Shown here in pieces: positions 14,023 through 25,644 of a DNA stretch of 64,000 nucleotides. The first letter of the stretch is position 1; each line of letters starts with the position of its first letter. The stretch spans positions 40,959,196 to 41,023,195 of the forward strand of contig CM026394.1 in NCBI GenBank assembly GCA_014843695.1, given 5' to 3'. The notes below the pieces were generated by a model. The model searched no databases and was not told the DNA's origin. It worked only from the letters and a program-made list of their open reading frames with translations. The translations under genes were made by a program, and so were the position numbers. The DNA is from Archivesica marissinica. Taxonomy: Eukaryota; Mollusca; Bivalvia; Venerida; Vesicomyidae.

Positions 14023-14738
14023 GCGGGCCGTTGTCCTGGTGCGGGCCGTTGTCTAATGTTGTTAAAACTTGTGGCCCAAACCATTTGCATGTTCATATTA
14101 TGTATTATATCTGTTTATGCATGACATATATAATAATGATTTGCAATAAAATATGATTAAACTAAAATATAATTATGCTTTATTCTTTCTCCTAAAATGA
14201 TACACCACGCAATATAACGTTTGACTTTGATGTGATAATATAAATGTATACATAGTTAAAGGCCTGCAGTTTGACCCCGTCCAATTGTAAAGATTTATAC
14301 TTTACTACCTGTTCCATGTGATTAGTGGCTTGTATCAACAATGTAGCAGTACATTCAGTATAATTTGGCGTATGTAGGTATTTTCTAACGGTTAATATGC
14401 ACGATCACTCTGTGAGCTGAGAATTAGTCAAATTGAGGCCCTGACAATTTAAGTAAACGTATATTATTGATTGTAAAGAAAATTGATAGTTATGAGTATT
14501 CAAACTACATAATCCAGATCAGCCCAGGGACATAGATTACATGTTATGTAGGTGCCTCATCAGCCGTAGCGTAATCACTGAGACTGATAATTTGTATGCA
14601 TGTATATAATATATGTGTATGGGCCGGAGGCCTTGAATTACGAATAAACTGTTAAACTGATCAGGATCTATGTTGTTTGTAAGGTCGGAGTTTCGTCACT
14701 TTCATATTCTGTTCTGTCACTTTCATGTATCATCTGGT

Positions 14739-15060
14739 TTAAAAAGGCCGCCAGATTAAGTGTGAAAATAATGCCTGTTTATACCTTGCCCAAATGTTGG
14801 ATTTGAACTGGAGCGTACAACGGAGTCTTGTATTATTCTTGACTTGCACTGTCTCATTCCATTGACATATTGCCAAATTTGAGCGTATAGTGTAGTGAAG
14901 AGCAGAGAAGGTTCCGATACGTTTGTCATGGAAAACATTCAAGCTGTTGTTGAATGATTCCATGCTACTAGTGTCCATGTGGTAGATATAATTTTGCGCT
15001 TCCTTATAAACATAGCATTTTCTAACACATGACAGCAACAGTTCTACAGCTGAGTGTCCA
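14739..15060 (-). pseudogene. Transposase-like C-terminal fragment
   Basis: On the minus strand this reads a protein-like stretch with MDTSSMESFNNSLN, then FHDKRI, then ALHYTIRSNLAICQWNE, ending in WRPF and a stop next to the left TIR. I recognise the pattern S(L/M)ESF-N-x(n)-KR, a conserved alpha-helical stretch and then WNE from C-terminal parts of uncharacterised transposon-encoded proteins in fish and molluscs; this is from memory, not a search. The frame stays open to 15335, but its content beyond about 15060 looks like the antisense of the plus-strand domain. The N-terminal catalytic region is absent, so the element cannot supply a full transposase. Family assignment is uncertain. Confidence 0.5.
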
Positions 15061-15366
15061 CTGTGCTTGTGTTCCCCTTGCATAATAAATGAACAGAACA
15101 AACAACTTTGGTGGCCTGCTAATAATCGTCCACCGCATAATCTAAATTCACATGAGAGAAAACTTCTATACAGGAGGTTTTGGGCAATGCTATATAATTG
15201 TGGCGCATGTAAAGATGTCAGATATATAGAGAGAAAAGTAGCGGCTAGAAGAGGAGACTGTACTTGGCATAAGAGGGAACTGATGCCTGAATGTGTGGTA
15301 CAGCAATGCAGGAACTGGCTGCCTAACCCGCGCAACCAGCCTTATTTGGGCCATAAGTGGAGTTGA
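15016..15366 (+). CDS. P2X7 C-terminal (ballast)-like domain fragment
   Basis: The frame opens after a stop at 15013-15015 and ends at TGA 15364-15366, with no ATG near its beginning. It reads a Cys cluster CPLCLCSPC, then WWPANNRPPHNLNSHERKLL, YRRFWAMLYN, and a C-terminus RELMPECVVQQCRNWLPNP followed by YLGHKW. The order of a basic YRRFW helix, a (L/M)P-x-C-V-V-x(3)-R-x-x-(F/L)P-P motif and a terminal Y-x-G is that of the P2X7 receptor intracellular domain, which also occurs in many invertebrate and transposon-linked proteins. It ends beside the right TIR. The 5' part is missing, so it is probably a fragment captured or inherited within the element. Confidence 0.5.
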   Translation, partial: HFLTHDSNSSTAECPLCLCSPCIINEQNKQLWWPANNRPPHNLNSHERKLLYRRFWAMLYNCGACKDVRYIERKVAARRGDCTWHKRELMPECVVQQCRNWLPNPRNQPYLGHKWS

Positions 15367-16334
15367 ATTGTTTATACCAGTTGTAAGTACTATAAAAATA
15401 CAGAACTTCAATTTCAGCAATTTATAACCTCTGATATGTACGTGGGTCATAATAGATATAAGTGGTGCTCATGTATTAGATGTATACCATGCAGGGCCTC
15501 GCATGTGGCAAATACGATGTGCGTCGACCGTCAGATTTGTACCGCTATTCCTCGTGTGTTTAGTGCGTCGACCGTCAGATTTGTACCGCTATTCCTCGTG
15601 TGTTTACGGTCAAATATAGGTCAACCTGCAGATGAGGCACCTACATAACATGTAATCTATGTCCCTGGGCTGATCTGGATTATGTAGTTTGAATACTCAT
15701 AACTATCAATTTTCTTTACAATCAATAATATACGTTTACTTAAATTGTCAGGGCCTCATTTTGACTAATTCTCAGCTCACAGAGTGATCGTGCATATTAA
15801 CCGTTAGAAAGTACCTACATACGCCAAATTATACTGAATGTACTGCTACATTGTTGATACAAGCCACTAATCACATGGAACAGGTAGTAAAGTATAAATC
15901 TTTACAATTGGACGGGGTCAAACTGCAGGCCTTTAAGTATTTATTTTTCAATATTTAAACATTTCGGGGGGGGGGGGTAAATTAGGTATGGGGCGTAAAA
16001 AAGGGAATATACGATATTTTGGATAGGCCAATTTACTAATGTTGCAAGAACTAGTGACCCGACTCATTTGCTTTTGCTGTTTGTAAAATCTCTATATTTA
16101 TTTATGTATATCTATTATATAAATAGCAATAAACTTCATTTAGTGCCAGTATTTTCCAGGAAAAATGAATTTGTGCAATCAATTTAAAAGGTTTGTGTTT
16201 CAGTACATGCGCCAACAAGACAATTTCTCAGTACAGTGATGTACCGTATTTACACAATTATCGTACAGAGAATTTTAATCTCAATTTGTGTGTGAAATAT
16301 TTCAGGGCTTCAGCTACACCACAAAACAAGGAGA

Positions 16335-16725
16335 AGTTTTAAGGTAGATGATTGAGAGGTTAAAAGTAGACAAGGGAGAAGTTTACGGTTGACGAGGGAG
16401 AAGTCTAAGGTAGACAAGGGAGAAGCTAAAGGTTGACAAGGGAGAAGTTTAAGGTTGACAAGGGAGAAGTTTACGGTAGACATGAGAGAAGTTTAAGGTT
16501 GACAAGGGAGAAGTTTACGGTAGACAAGGGAGAAGTTTAAGGTTGACAAGGGAGAAGTTTACGGTAGACAAGGGAGAAGTTTAAGGTTGACACGGGAGAA
16601 GTTTAAGGTTGACAAGGGAGAAGTTTAAGGTAGACATGGGAGAAGCTTAAGGTTGACAAGGGAGAAGCTATAGGTTTTAAGGTTGACAAGGGATAAGTCT
16701 AAGGTAGACAAGGGAGAATTTTAAT
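16335..16725. repeat. 22-bp minisatellite
   Basis: Units of 'ggttgacaagggagaagttt' plus two bases repeat about 17 times. Variants are tagacaaggg, tgacatgag and aagcta. No element of origin was recognised. The flank at 15937-16334 holds an 11-base G run near 15966 and is otherwise unassigned. Confidence 0.9.
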
Positions 16726-16887
16726 ATATATATTACTAGTTCACTTTTTGGAACAATAAACATATAGATATATATACATCTTACAATAGAACATTTCTTA
16801 GCCACAGCTTAACACTTTCTCCCATAGATACACTTCTATGTGTGAATTAATAAATTCATCAACAGCCATTTCTATGTGGGAAAGGGT

Positions 16888-17463
16888 AAAAATGCTGAAT
16901 ATAACTATTACTGTTTGTATATATTTTTGATTTAATTATCTGAATAACTACGGTAAATGGATATATTACTATTGTATATATTTAAATACCATATAATCTC
17001 AAATAAACTAAGCAGTAGACAAATGAACCCAAAAATGAATCTGAATAATGTGCTAAGCTATTTAAATAACAAATCTAATCTTAAACCAATTCACAGCAGT
17101 AACTTCCCAGAATTATGTACAGATGGCTTTTTTTAATAGAGGGGGATGTCCTAGGATAGAGGTACGAGATCGTTGGTGGCTTGTGGATAACATTTCAAGT
17201 TCCTGTGGTATGTGGTAATGGGTAAAATGCTGAATATAACTATTACTGTTTGTATATATTTTTGATTAAATTATCTGAATAACTACGGTAAATGGATATA
17301 TTACTATTGTATATATTTAAATACCATATAATCTCAAATAAACTAAGCAGTAGACAAATGAACCCAAAAATGAATCTGAATTATGTGCTAAGCTATTTAA
17401 ATAACAAATCTTAAATCTTAAACCAATTCACAGCAGTAACTTCCCACAATTATGTACAGATGG
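16888..17463 (+). repeat. Direct duplication of about 240 bp
   Basis: A block running from 'aatgctgaatataactatta' to 'ttatgtacagatgg' occurs twice (about 16888-17132 and 17224-17463), separated by about 90 bp. The copies are nearly identical, apart from a few substitutions and a small insertion at 'aaatctt'. Both copies have ORFs closed by stops and no known family signature. Confidence 0.85.
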
Positions 17464-17645
17464 GCGATGTTACGAGTGTATATACAAGTACAATAGATGT
17501 AAACACATGCATGCAACGTGCACGATGAACGGGCAACAGTATCAGCAGAACGCACCACTCCATAATCTACATTAACCACACAAAACAAAACACGCCATCA
17601 GGAAACGCTCGAAATTCTATACAGAAACACTTGATATTTCAACAG

Positions 17646-17960
17646 TACCGTACATACTCGCATATAAGACGACGACTTCCTACTTTGGTCCTGAAATCTG
17701 TGGGTTTTGGCACTCGCATATAAGACGGGTCGATAAAATGGACACCAGACACCAGTATAAATTTCATGTTTGGCCAGTGGAAGTTGAAGAAATTGTCAGT
17801 GTCAAAGTGCTTTCTTTTTTAAAACGTGTGTGTTTTACGTTTATTTATCGTCGCTACCGGCATTTTAGATTTTGGAGGATAGTGCAATGATACAGACAGA
17901 GGCTCGTTACAGAATCTCCTCTAGTTCTTTTACGTGCACGGTGTAAAGCAATTTAAAATT
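17646..17960 (+). mobile_element. TACCGTA-ended miniature element carrying SINE-Q tail
   Basis: The start is TACCGTACATACTCGCATAT with the family phrase 'gtgggttttggcactcgc'. From about 17827 to 17947 the sequence is the reverse of the SINE-Q body seen at 25785-26030 (tttatttatcgtcgctaccgg, then ttttggaggatagtgcaatg). The right terminus is not visible. From 17960 to 18600 nothing was recognised. Confidence 0.55.
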
Positions 17961-18599
17961 AGAAAAATATATTTGTTTTTACAATTGTCATACAAAATTG
18001 TGTCCAAATAAATATATGGTCATAATGTGTATTTTAACTGTTAAACTATTGTGTTCAATTGTATTAAATGATAACATATAATGACGCAATTGCAAGCCCT
18101 TCCAGTTTGTCAATTTTTCACTCATTTACTTTTGGCAAAATGACAGCCTGGGGAAACTTGATTTCTGACGTAGCACCACCTACATTACACCCATGTTTTC
18201 TAGGGGTGTTGATTGAACAACGCAAACTCTTATCTGCAAGATACGATCGCTAAAAATAGAAACAGATTTTTATTTTCGGAAATCACCGGTTATACACGAT
18301 CATTTCAGAAAATACACGAATTCTCCATTAGCCTCATTTACATAATTGTGTCAACTCAATACGGCCCAATTAATGGTCTCTGTGTTAAAATATTTTTATA
18401 TGACTGATCAGGCAAAATATATCAACGCCTGTTCCCAGGCTAATGCAAGCCATGCAAGCTATGATACTTTTTTTCTAAAAGTGACTCTATCATCAGTTAT
18501 ACACATGATTCTTGCTTGCTGAAACTAAACACAAAGTAAATCTTAAACAGAAGCCATGCATACACAATCTAGAACAATTTACATAGTTTCCTCCCCTTG

Positions 18600-19085
18600 C
18601 CCATGAAAATTACTTGGCGTATGAAGGAGCTTTTCGACACAGTCGATTTTAAATACATCATTGCATTTTTAAAAGAATCACATCTTTTCCATAAATTGTA
18701 ACGTTTTACTGGTTTATTTACAGTTTTACATAACTTGGTGTATGAAGGTGCTTTTCGACACAGTCGATTTTAAATACATCATTGCATTTTTAAAAGAATC
18801 ACATCTTTTTCATAAATTGTAACGTTTTACTGGTTTATATACAGTTTTACAACTGACGTTTTTTGTCATTACCGGTACATTTTTACAGCTTGGTAAATTT
18901 TGTTGCAATTGGCCCTTCGTTATTACAATTTTACTACATGTATACAGTATGTTATCTACATATATTTTTAACTATCTTGTATACAATATATTTAACCCGG
19001 CACGATATAGCCTGAACTGTGCTGAAGCGCCGTTAAACCAAATACTCACTCACTCACTCACTCACTCACTCACTCACTCGGTGTA
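18600..19085 (+). mobile_element. Dispersed repeat ending in (ACTC)n
   Basis: The body has 'cgacacagtcgattttaaat', present twice (about 18611 and 18740) as a direct duplication of about 120 bp. The 3' end reads 'gatatagcctgaactgtgct' then 'gaagcgccgttaaac' and (ACTC)n at about 19046-19080. An opposite-strand copy lies at 33895-34205. The short 3' tandem tail suggests a retrotransposon (SINE or LINE 3' end). Confidence 0.7.
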
Positions 19086-19139
19086 TCATGGATCACCTTT
19101 ACTGTCGGTTACGACGGTTAATTTATACAAATTTATTTT

Positions 19140-19312
19140 AATTTATACAAATTACAATTGTGCCCTTTTAGGCAAGGCATTTAAATTCCACGTTGCCTCT
19201 CCCTCGTGGCGATAGATTCCATCAGGAATGAGGTCGTGAGCGTGATTAATATAAGCTGTAAGAACTTGTTTCGCAATCGAGCTAACATAAATTTGTATAA
19301 ACTAAAATAAAT
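19140..19312 (+). mobile_element. SINE-M, 5' truncated
   Basis: The copy starts within the conserved core 'attgtgcccttttaggcaag' and continues through 'gatagattccatcaggaatg', 'gaggtcgtgagcgtgattaa' and the tail 'tttgtataaactaaaataaa'. The tRNA-like head is absent. SINE-M is my label for the family whose full copies lie at 28868, 37623, 49575 and 52229. Confidence 0.8.
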
Positions 19313-19456
19313 GTTAACAGTAAGCAAATTGAGAAAAAAAAACATTCTTCCTCACAACAACGCCGCTTGTATTTAACACCATTTGCAAACTATGAATGAT
19401 GCAAAACTGCAAAATTTCAATTCCCTCTTGTTAGATTATATACGGTATACTATATT

Positions 19457-19710
19457 TCGGGTTTTACGCCTGCATCAGCACCATTTCGGGCTATATCGCC
19501 GGCAGGCAGTTTACTTAGCAACACCTTTCCTGGGCAGGCTCCAGCGGCTAACCAGTACTTGGGTGCACCAACCTCCGTAAGAAACTGCCAACTTTTTCAT
19601 ATAAATGAGACACGGCCTGAGCGGGGCTCGAACCCTTGATCATCAGTGATGATAGGTTACAGTGGTATACAAGTCAGCGACCTTAACCACTCGACCACGG
19701 AGGCGGACTA
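19457..19710 (-). mobile_element. SINE-L, near full length
   Basis: Read on the minus strand, it starts 'gtccgcctccgtggtcgagt' with a pol III A box (tggtcgagtggttaaggtcg) and a B box (gggttcgagcc). A body follows with 'aaaagttggcagtttcttac' and 'ggagcctgcccaggaaaggt', and it ends 'gatgcaggcgtaaaaccc'. The head looks tRNA-derived and lacks a sound cloverleaf. Relatives lie at 41612, 45010 and 48726. Confidence 0.85.
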
Positions 19711-20571
19711 GATTATATATGGTTACGTTAGTGTATGACTATGATGTATTTAGAACATCAGTTTTCTTGTTGGTTTTTGCTAAATAATGCATACCTGGTA
19801 CCTGGCATTTCTTGGTACCTGGCATTCCCTGGTACCTGGCCTTCTTGGTACTAATGTGGTAAAAGGGTAAGGTAAGATGTAACGCATTTGTAACAATATG
19901 TACCCAACCCGTATACAGATATAACGTGCATACAATCCCATTTATGAACTATTCAATACCAAGGTCGCACGATACATGACTCCGTACAGTAAACAGTACT
20001 TAATGGTGCATTAAATTCCTAACAATTTAACTTACGTGTTAGTTTACATTTATTTTATTTCAACATTTACCCGGTATGTACACTATAATATTATACACAT
20101 TGGATGAATAGGTTTTCAACTGTAAATCATTTAACATAAATCGCTATAAATTTATCTCCAAATAATATCATGTAGGTCATAGTTAAGAAATCAATGGTGC
20201 CTAAAACATGTTAATATACCAGATACATGTATATAAATTATCAGCTTCTAAATTCGCCGGTCTCCCGACCAGGACCGAATTTTAATAAATGACCCGCACT
20301 GTTTATGAACAAATTTTACAATAAAAGCCTTGTTTTAAATATATGATAAAAAACCCGATTGTACATATTTCTATGTGGGAATGTCGGTGGGGGGTGGGGG
20401 GGGGGAGGGAATTGCCAAAATTATTAGAATGACATTACGGGGGGGGGGGGGGGGGGTCCTACCCGATTTTAGAAGCCCTGTAAATTATATATTTTGCTGC
20501 AAAAAAGAAAAGGTCAAAATGTACAGTAGTAATTAAAAGGTCAACGAAAGAGGTGAACATACAGGGCAAAT
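19711..20571. other. Unassigned region with G-tracts
   Basis: No gene was seen. It holds three 'ggtacctggcatt'-type repeats near 19796-19850 and two long G runs near 20391-20460. 'attttagaagccctg' at about 20466-20480 is the inverse of 'cagggtttctaaaatttt' at 40168, so 20250-20480 and 40168-40400 are inverted copies of another CAGGG-ended dispersed element. Confidence 0.6.
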
Positions 20572-21000
20572 TCTAGTTCAGAATTTTTGAGAGGTTAGAA
20601 AGCGTGTGATTGATTCCATGGTATTTAATAAATATCAACTTATGGTTAAAAAGATACAATATGACCATTAACCCGCTACATGATAGCGGAAGATAAAATC
20701 ACTTTTGCAAACATTAACCCGCTACATGATAGCGGAAGATAAAATCACTTTTGCAAACATTAACCCGCTACATGATAGCGGAAGATAAAATCACTTTTGC
20801 AAACAGCATAGAGCCAGATCTGATCATGCTCTTATGCTGTTTGCTATTAAAATATTGGAACAAAAACACTTGGTTGAATAGCAAAGAACATAGATCCTGA
20901 TCAGACGTGGCATTAGATTTATGTTGTTTGCAAATGTGATTTGATTTACTCAGCAGGCAAAGGGTTAAATACAACACTTGAATAGAAGCAGTGCTTTATA
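20572..21000 (+). mobile_element. CAGGG miniature element split by an F2 insertion
   Basis: The element begins CAGGGCAAATTCTAGTTCAG and contains the family phrases 'gagaggttagaaagcgtg' and 'aatatgaccattaa'. At that TTAA an F2 element (20668-20968) is inserted; the host resumes with 'atacaacacttgaatagaag'. An inverted partner runs from 21011 to about 21300 ('ggggcgacttgggcgatata' to 'gatctagaatgagcactgca'). Confidence 0.75.
20668..20968 (+). mobile_element. TTAA miniature element F2 with triplicated left end
   Basis: TTAA at 20668-20671 and 20965-20968 flanks the insert. The left end (46 bp, 'taacccgctacatgatagcg' and on) is present three times in tandem. The usual core with 'tagatcctgatcagacgtgg' and 'gcaggcaaagggttaa' follows. 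The host empty-site sequence 'gaccattaaatacaac' is intact in sister elements (for example 30422 reversed, 38548), confirming the TTAA duplication. Confidence 0.85.
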
Positions 21001-21300
21001 GTTGCCAGTGTAGAGGGGCGACTTGGGCGATATAGTCGCCCTAGGGAGCCTGACTTAGCCCCTGAGGGCCCCACTTCTCCCTAAAAAAAAATTTAAAAAA
21101 AGGTTTTAATTTTTTTTTTCATACCAAATTTTGTGCACTGTCCCATTTATAAAGCACTCATTATATTGAAATAAATTTAATGGTCATACTGTGTATTTTA
21201 AACCCTCTTTTGTTGTTATTTATTAAATAACACTATTCAAGGATGCAATCGCGCGCTTCCTCACTTCCCCCCATCATTTTGATCTAGAATGAGCACTGCA

Positions 21301-22331
21301 GAAGACATTTTGACCCGAGTCAATCGTCGGCCCTGCAATTTCTAAATTATCTGGATGCTGTCTGTCCGGGATGGCAAAGATTAGAATGTTACTTCAAAAT
21401 AACAACTATTCACGAGTCTCCGAAAATGACATTTATCGCACATAACATGAAAAAAACAAAAATAACCAAATTACATACATCTATAGGTCGCATAATTATT
21501 GCTGTGTAATCTCATATGCATCATACCGTCGTATAATCTTGCAGAAGTCCGATCCTTTAAACCAATCATATTGCATTCTTAACCCACATGACCAACTCTC
21601 TCCCTTTTCGATTGCATATTTGACATTTTCATTTACAGTATATTCCCAGCCATAAGTCAGGGCCCACGCTGGCAATCGCCAGAGTAGCCATTGGCTAAAA
21701 TATGCCAAAATTGGCTAATAAAAACTCAGTTTGGCGAAAAATCTGTAAAATTTTCGCATATTGGAAATTCCCCGAGTCTATTTATGGAAAATTACAAGTG
21801 TCAAAGTAAAAGCGTGTAATGTGTCTCGGACTGGTTTACCAAAATGTCCACGCTTCTCATGCATCTATAAATAGCACTGATCTCGCTAGCCTTCGTAAGT
21901 TGACCTATTTCTCATCTAGAAATATGACGAAAGTACTAGGTCTACTACTAATGGACAACAAAACAAGCCAAAAAGAAATTTGAAAAAACTTTATTTATGT
22001 TTGCTTCTTTGTTTTTAATTGATTTAATATAACCATTTGATTAGACGAGTATTTATATCATGAACCAATGAAAAGCTGATAAGCAAACTTCAGAAATTAT
22101 TGTTGTGCATCAGTGTATTGTTTTATGACTAGATATATTTATCAACTAGATATCTCAAATTAACCCCAGTTTCATTCAAAAAGAAAGCCCACAAAATACC
22201 GTGGAAGGATCCAGCTTAAAATTAGCATTTTCAAGCTAAAATTTGATCCTCGACTAATCATTGGCCGAGATAGACTTGTAGTGGGAAATATTACTGTACT
22301 GCAAAGGTTTTTTTTCCAGAAAAATTTGCAC
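21301..22331. other. Mixed element ends, no gene
   Basis: At 21637-21662 'cagtatattcccagccataa' is one terminus of the TACCGTATATACCCGGCCAT family seen at 45452. It is cut by CAGGGCCCACGCTGGCAATC, a further CAGGG-type terminus at about 21660. The rest, including an open stretch at 21496-21708, shows no convincing coding signal. Confidence 0.5.
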
Positions 22332-22572
22332 TTAACCCATTCAACACCAAGTAACTCACATGGACTGGTCCATGATATTCATAAACCAATAAATGAATCA
22401 GAAAATCACATTTGGACAAGTTCATTTATCAAAATGGGTAATTATGTCTAAAAATAGTCATATCACTGGCAAAAAGTGCAGATCCTGATGAGACGGCTCG
22501 TCACGAGCCAGCTCATTTGGATCTACACTTTTTGTAAGCCTATTTAGAGGTCTGTGGTGTTGAAAGGGTTAA
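22332..22572 (+). mobile_element. TTAA miniature element F1 (copy 3)
   Basis: A complete copy from TTAACCCATTCAACACCAAG to GGTGTTGAAAGGGTTAA, with the central hairpin 'gagacggctcgtcacgagcc'. The region 22573-22917 after it shows nothing recognisable. Confidence 0.9.
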
Positions 22573-22917
22573 TGAATTTTTTGAATGGTGTAGAAATATC
22601 GGAGCACAATATATGTACATTTCATTATGTCAGTGCAGGAACACCATAAACCATCTGCATGACGAAGGGTTACAAATAACAAAGCATTTATATTACATGT
22701 ATCCACTGGATTGCAGTGGAAAGTACAAATATACGAACCAAGAAATGAGAACGAACTTCCATATTTCTACAATAAATCAAGCTTAATTGTAAATTTATAT
22801 TATTTACATGTTTCGACAATGATGTCTTCGTCAAAATATACAAATAAACAATTTCAAGAACGTAATCATATATCGTCTCCGTTAGGACGCGAACGTTAAC
22901 ATGACAGGAAGTGCCAT

Positions 22918-23105
22918 AAAGTCGAGCACTGCTGGAGCCGTTACGATTGTGCCCTTAGGCAAGCAAGGCATTTAAATTCCACATTGTCTCTTCTCTCTCC
23001 CTCGTGGCGATGGATTCCACCAGGAATGAGGTCTCGAGAGTGATTAATATAAGTTGTAAGAACTTGTTTCGCAATCGAGCTAAATTAAGTTTGTATAAAC
23101 TAAAG
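22918..23105 (+). mobile_element. SINE-M, head lost
   Basis: The copy keeps 'gctggagccgttacgattgt', 'gcccttaggcaagcaaggca' (a 4-bp duplication inside the core), the 'gtggcgatggattccaccag' block and the tail to 'gtataaactaaa'. The A box and B box are absent. Confidence 0.8.
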
Positions 23106-23186
23106 TCATACGAATATAAATCGTAGTACGTAATGTTATATGTCACATGTTATATTACAATATCAGTCTGTCGCATGGTACATGGA

Positions 23187-23432
23187 TTAACTCTTTCAAC
23201 ACCAAGTAACTGACATGGATTGGTGCATGCTATTTTTAGACCAATAAATTAATAAGAAAATTACCTTTGGACCAGTTCATTTATCAAAATGGGTAATTTT
23301 ATCTAAAAATAGTAATAATTATTACTGGCAAAAAAGTGCAGATCCTGATGAGACGGCTCGTTACGAGCCGGCTCATCTGGATCTACACTTTTCATAAGCC
23401 TATTTAGAGGCCTGTGGGGTTGAAAGGGTTAA
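23187..23432 (+). mobile_element. TTAA miniature element F1 (copy 4)
   Basis: The left end is TTAACTCTTTCAACACCAAG (a CCC to CTC change) and the right end GGGGTTGAAAGGGTTAA. The central hairpin is present. It lies about 80 bp from the SINE-M copy. Confidence 0.9.
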
Positions 23433-23551
23433 TTACTGATTGTAAATATAGTGTACGTTCTGAAGCTGGACAAAAAATTTGGAACATATCATTGTAGGTA
23501 TGTGTGGGTATGTGTGGTGTGGGTATGTGTGGCTGAACCACAAGATATTGG

Positions 23552-23730
23552 CAGGGCTCACTCTATGTCAGAACTTTTGGGAGAAGTGAGAAAGTGCGCG
23601 ATTGCATCTCTAAATGATGCTATTTAATATAATTCAACAAAATAGAGTTAAAATACACAATATGACCATTAAGTAGACCATCTGAATAGAAGCAGTGCTC
23701 CATACAACTTGTGAAACAGTGTACACCATA
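23552..23730 (+). mobile_element. CAGGG miniature element, 3' truncated
   Basis: The left end is CAGGGCTCACTCTATGTCAG, followed by 'tttgggagaagtgagaaagt' and 'atttaatataattcaaca'. Homology stops after 'agaagcagtgctccata'. Confidence 0.7.
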
Positions 23731-24044
23731 GGGCAATCCGATATAGCAAATTGTCTTTACTGAAGAAGATAGATACACTGGAAAACCAATATTGATTGAA
23801 ATGTAACTGAAGACGGATTCAACTAATTAAACTTGTTGTAATGATTTTCTCATAGTAAAAATAATTTCTTGTATCGGTTTGCAATAGGTTTTATTTTTTA
23901 AAGCACTCACTAATGATATATTCTCAGATACACAATACAAACGATATATTCTCAGATACACGATTTGATAACATTAACAATTAAGGATAACGATATTTAC
24001 AGGAACATCTAGGCCTTGATAAGCTACTACCAGCAGTAAGTATG

Positions 24045-24590
24045 TAAGCAACAATACAATATGAAATGATAACTTTGTCTAAGCACAGACAGGCTTTTGA
24101 AGTCCCAACAATACAATGTGAAATGAGATCTTTGTCTAAGCACAGGCTTTTGAAGTCCCAACAATACAATGTGAAATGAGAACTTTGTCTAAGCACAGGC
24201 TTTTGAAGTCCCAACAATACAATATGAAATGAGAACTTTGTCTAAGCACAGGCTTTTGAAGTACCAACAATACAATGTGAAATGAGAACTTTGTCTAAGC
24301 ACAGGCTTTTGAAGTCCCAACAATACAATGTGAAATGAGAACTTTGTCTAAGCACAGACAGGCTTTTGAAGTCCCAACAATACAATGTGAAATGAGAACT
24401 TTGTCTAAGCACAGGTTTTTGAAGTCCCAACAATACAATATGAAATGAGAACTGTGTCTAAGCACATGCTTTACAATACAATGTGAAATGAGAACTTTGT
24501 CTAAGCACAGGCTTTTGAAGGCCCAACAATACAATGTGAAATGAGAACTTTGTCTAAGCACAGACTTTTGAAGTCCCAACAATACAATGA
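24045..24590. repeat. 53-bp minisatellite, about eleven copies
   Basis: Units contain 'caatgtgaaatgagaacttt' and 'gtctaagcacaggcttttga'. Variants include a cacagaca insertion and one shortened unit near 24465. Minus-strand open frames here are repeat artefacts. The flanks 23740-24044 and 24591-25008 show nothing recognisable. Confidence 0.95.
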
Positions 24591-25008
24591 ATGGGACAGC
24601 TGGTTCAGTCTACACTTGTTCAAAATGTGGTTGGATGCCGTTCAGACTGGTTTGGTTCCTTTCAGGCATACACTTGGCAGACAGACCATCTTTATCCCCA
24701 GCATATACAGTATATAAATAATGGTCTTAACAGCAATTAGTGATCAGATTTATATAGACTGTGGCAAATTTTAGATGCCAGACTGCCTAATGATAAAATA
24801 TGTAGAAGTACATATTGATAATGAACATTAGATACAAATAGAAACATTGAACATTGTTTGGCATATTACTAGGAATATTGAGCTTACAAAACACAGAAAC
24901 ATAATCAACCATAAACCATTCTCAGTTTTGTCCTGATTCAAATACAATTAATTTATCATTAATGAGAAGTATTAAATGTCAAAAATGAAAATTCAGCCAT
25001 TGGTTGGC

Positions 25009-25249
25009 TTAACCCATTCAACACCAAGTAACTGACATGGACTGGTGCATCATATTTTTAGACCAATAAATTAATAAGAAAATTACATTTGGACCAGTTC
25101 ATTCATCAAAATGGGTAATTTTGTCTAAAAATAGTAATATTACTGGCAAAAAGTGCAGATCCTGATGAGACAGCTAGTCACGAGTCGGCTCATTTGGATC
25201 TACACTTTTTGTAAGCCTATTTAGAGGTCTGTAGTGTTGAAAGGGTTAA
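25009..25249 (+). mobile_element. TTAA miniature element F1 (copy 5)
   Basis: TTAACCCATTCAACACCAAG to AGTGTTGAAAGGGTTAA, with TTAA at both ends. The hairpin is slightly eroded (gacagctagtcacgagtcgg). From 25250 to 25644 no feature is recognised. Confidence 0.9.
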
Positions 25250-25644
25250 ACATACCGATACATATATACCATACACACCACCGTGTTCCACGCTGCATCC
25301 AGACTGAAGTGTTATTACTAACAGCGTGCTAAAGGTTAAACTTCTCTCCCAAATTTGACCTATTTACAGCCCTTTTCATACCCTTAATTTTCACTTGGGA
25401 CACAATTTTTCAATGCAACTTGAAGATTACTTACCGACTAGTTTGCAGAAAATGCATTATGTGGGATTAGTGCAAAACTGTTGTATCTGCCTTTAACTAT
25501 CCGCAGCTACGACAGTTTTGTGCTAAGCCAATGATTATATATGACTGACTCACTTTATAGTTTCCTGACAAACTGTGTACAAATTTGGTTAATAAGCATA
25601 TAGACAAAGACATGGCAGGATGCCAACACTCAAAGCACTTTCAA

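Larger units (their letters stand above)
14256..15936. mobile_element. Young TTAA DNA transposon with 301-bp TIRs
   Basis: The termini are AGGCCTGCAGTTTGACCCCG at 14260 and its reverse complement ending at 15932, each flanked by TTAA (14256-14259 and 15933-15936). The inverted repeats are 14260-14560 and 15632-15932, 301 bp each, with only about two differences seen by eye, so insertion was recent. The 1.07-kb interior holds two gene fragments that point outwards (14739-15060 minus, 15016-15366 plus) and a 44-bp direct duplication at about 15520-15606. A TTAA target with long TIRs would fit the Kolobok or piggyBac groups; which one is unresolved. The TIR carries 'aatccagatcagcc', also a hallmark of the F2 miniature elements. 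Confidence 0.85.

Noticed and set aside
15190..15450. Second minus-strand frame overlapping the P2X7-like fragment
   Set aside because: Antisense of the plus-strand domain with no features of its own.
21496..21708. 70-codon minus-strand frame
   Set aside because: It crosses the junction of two element termini (a TACCGTATAT-type end and a CAGGGCCCACGC end) and has no recognisable domain.
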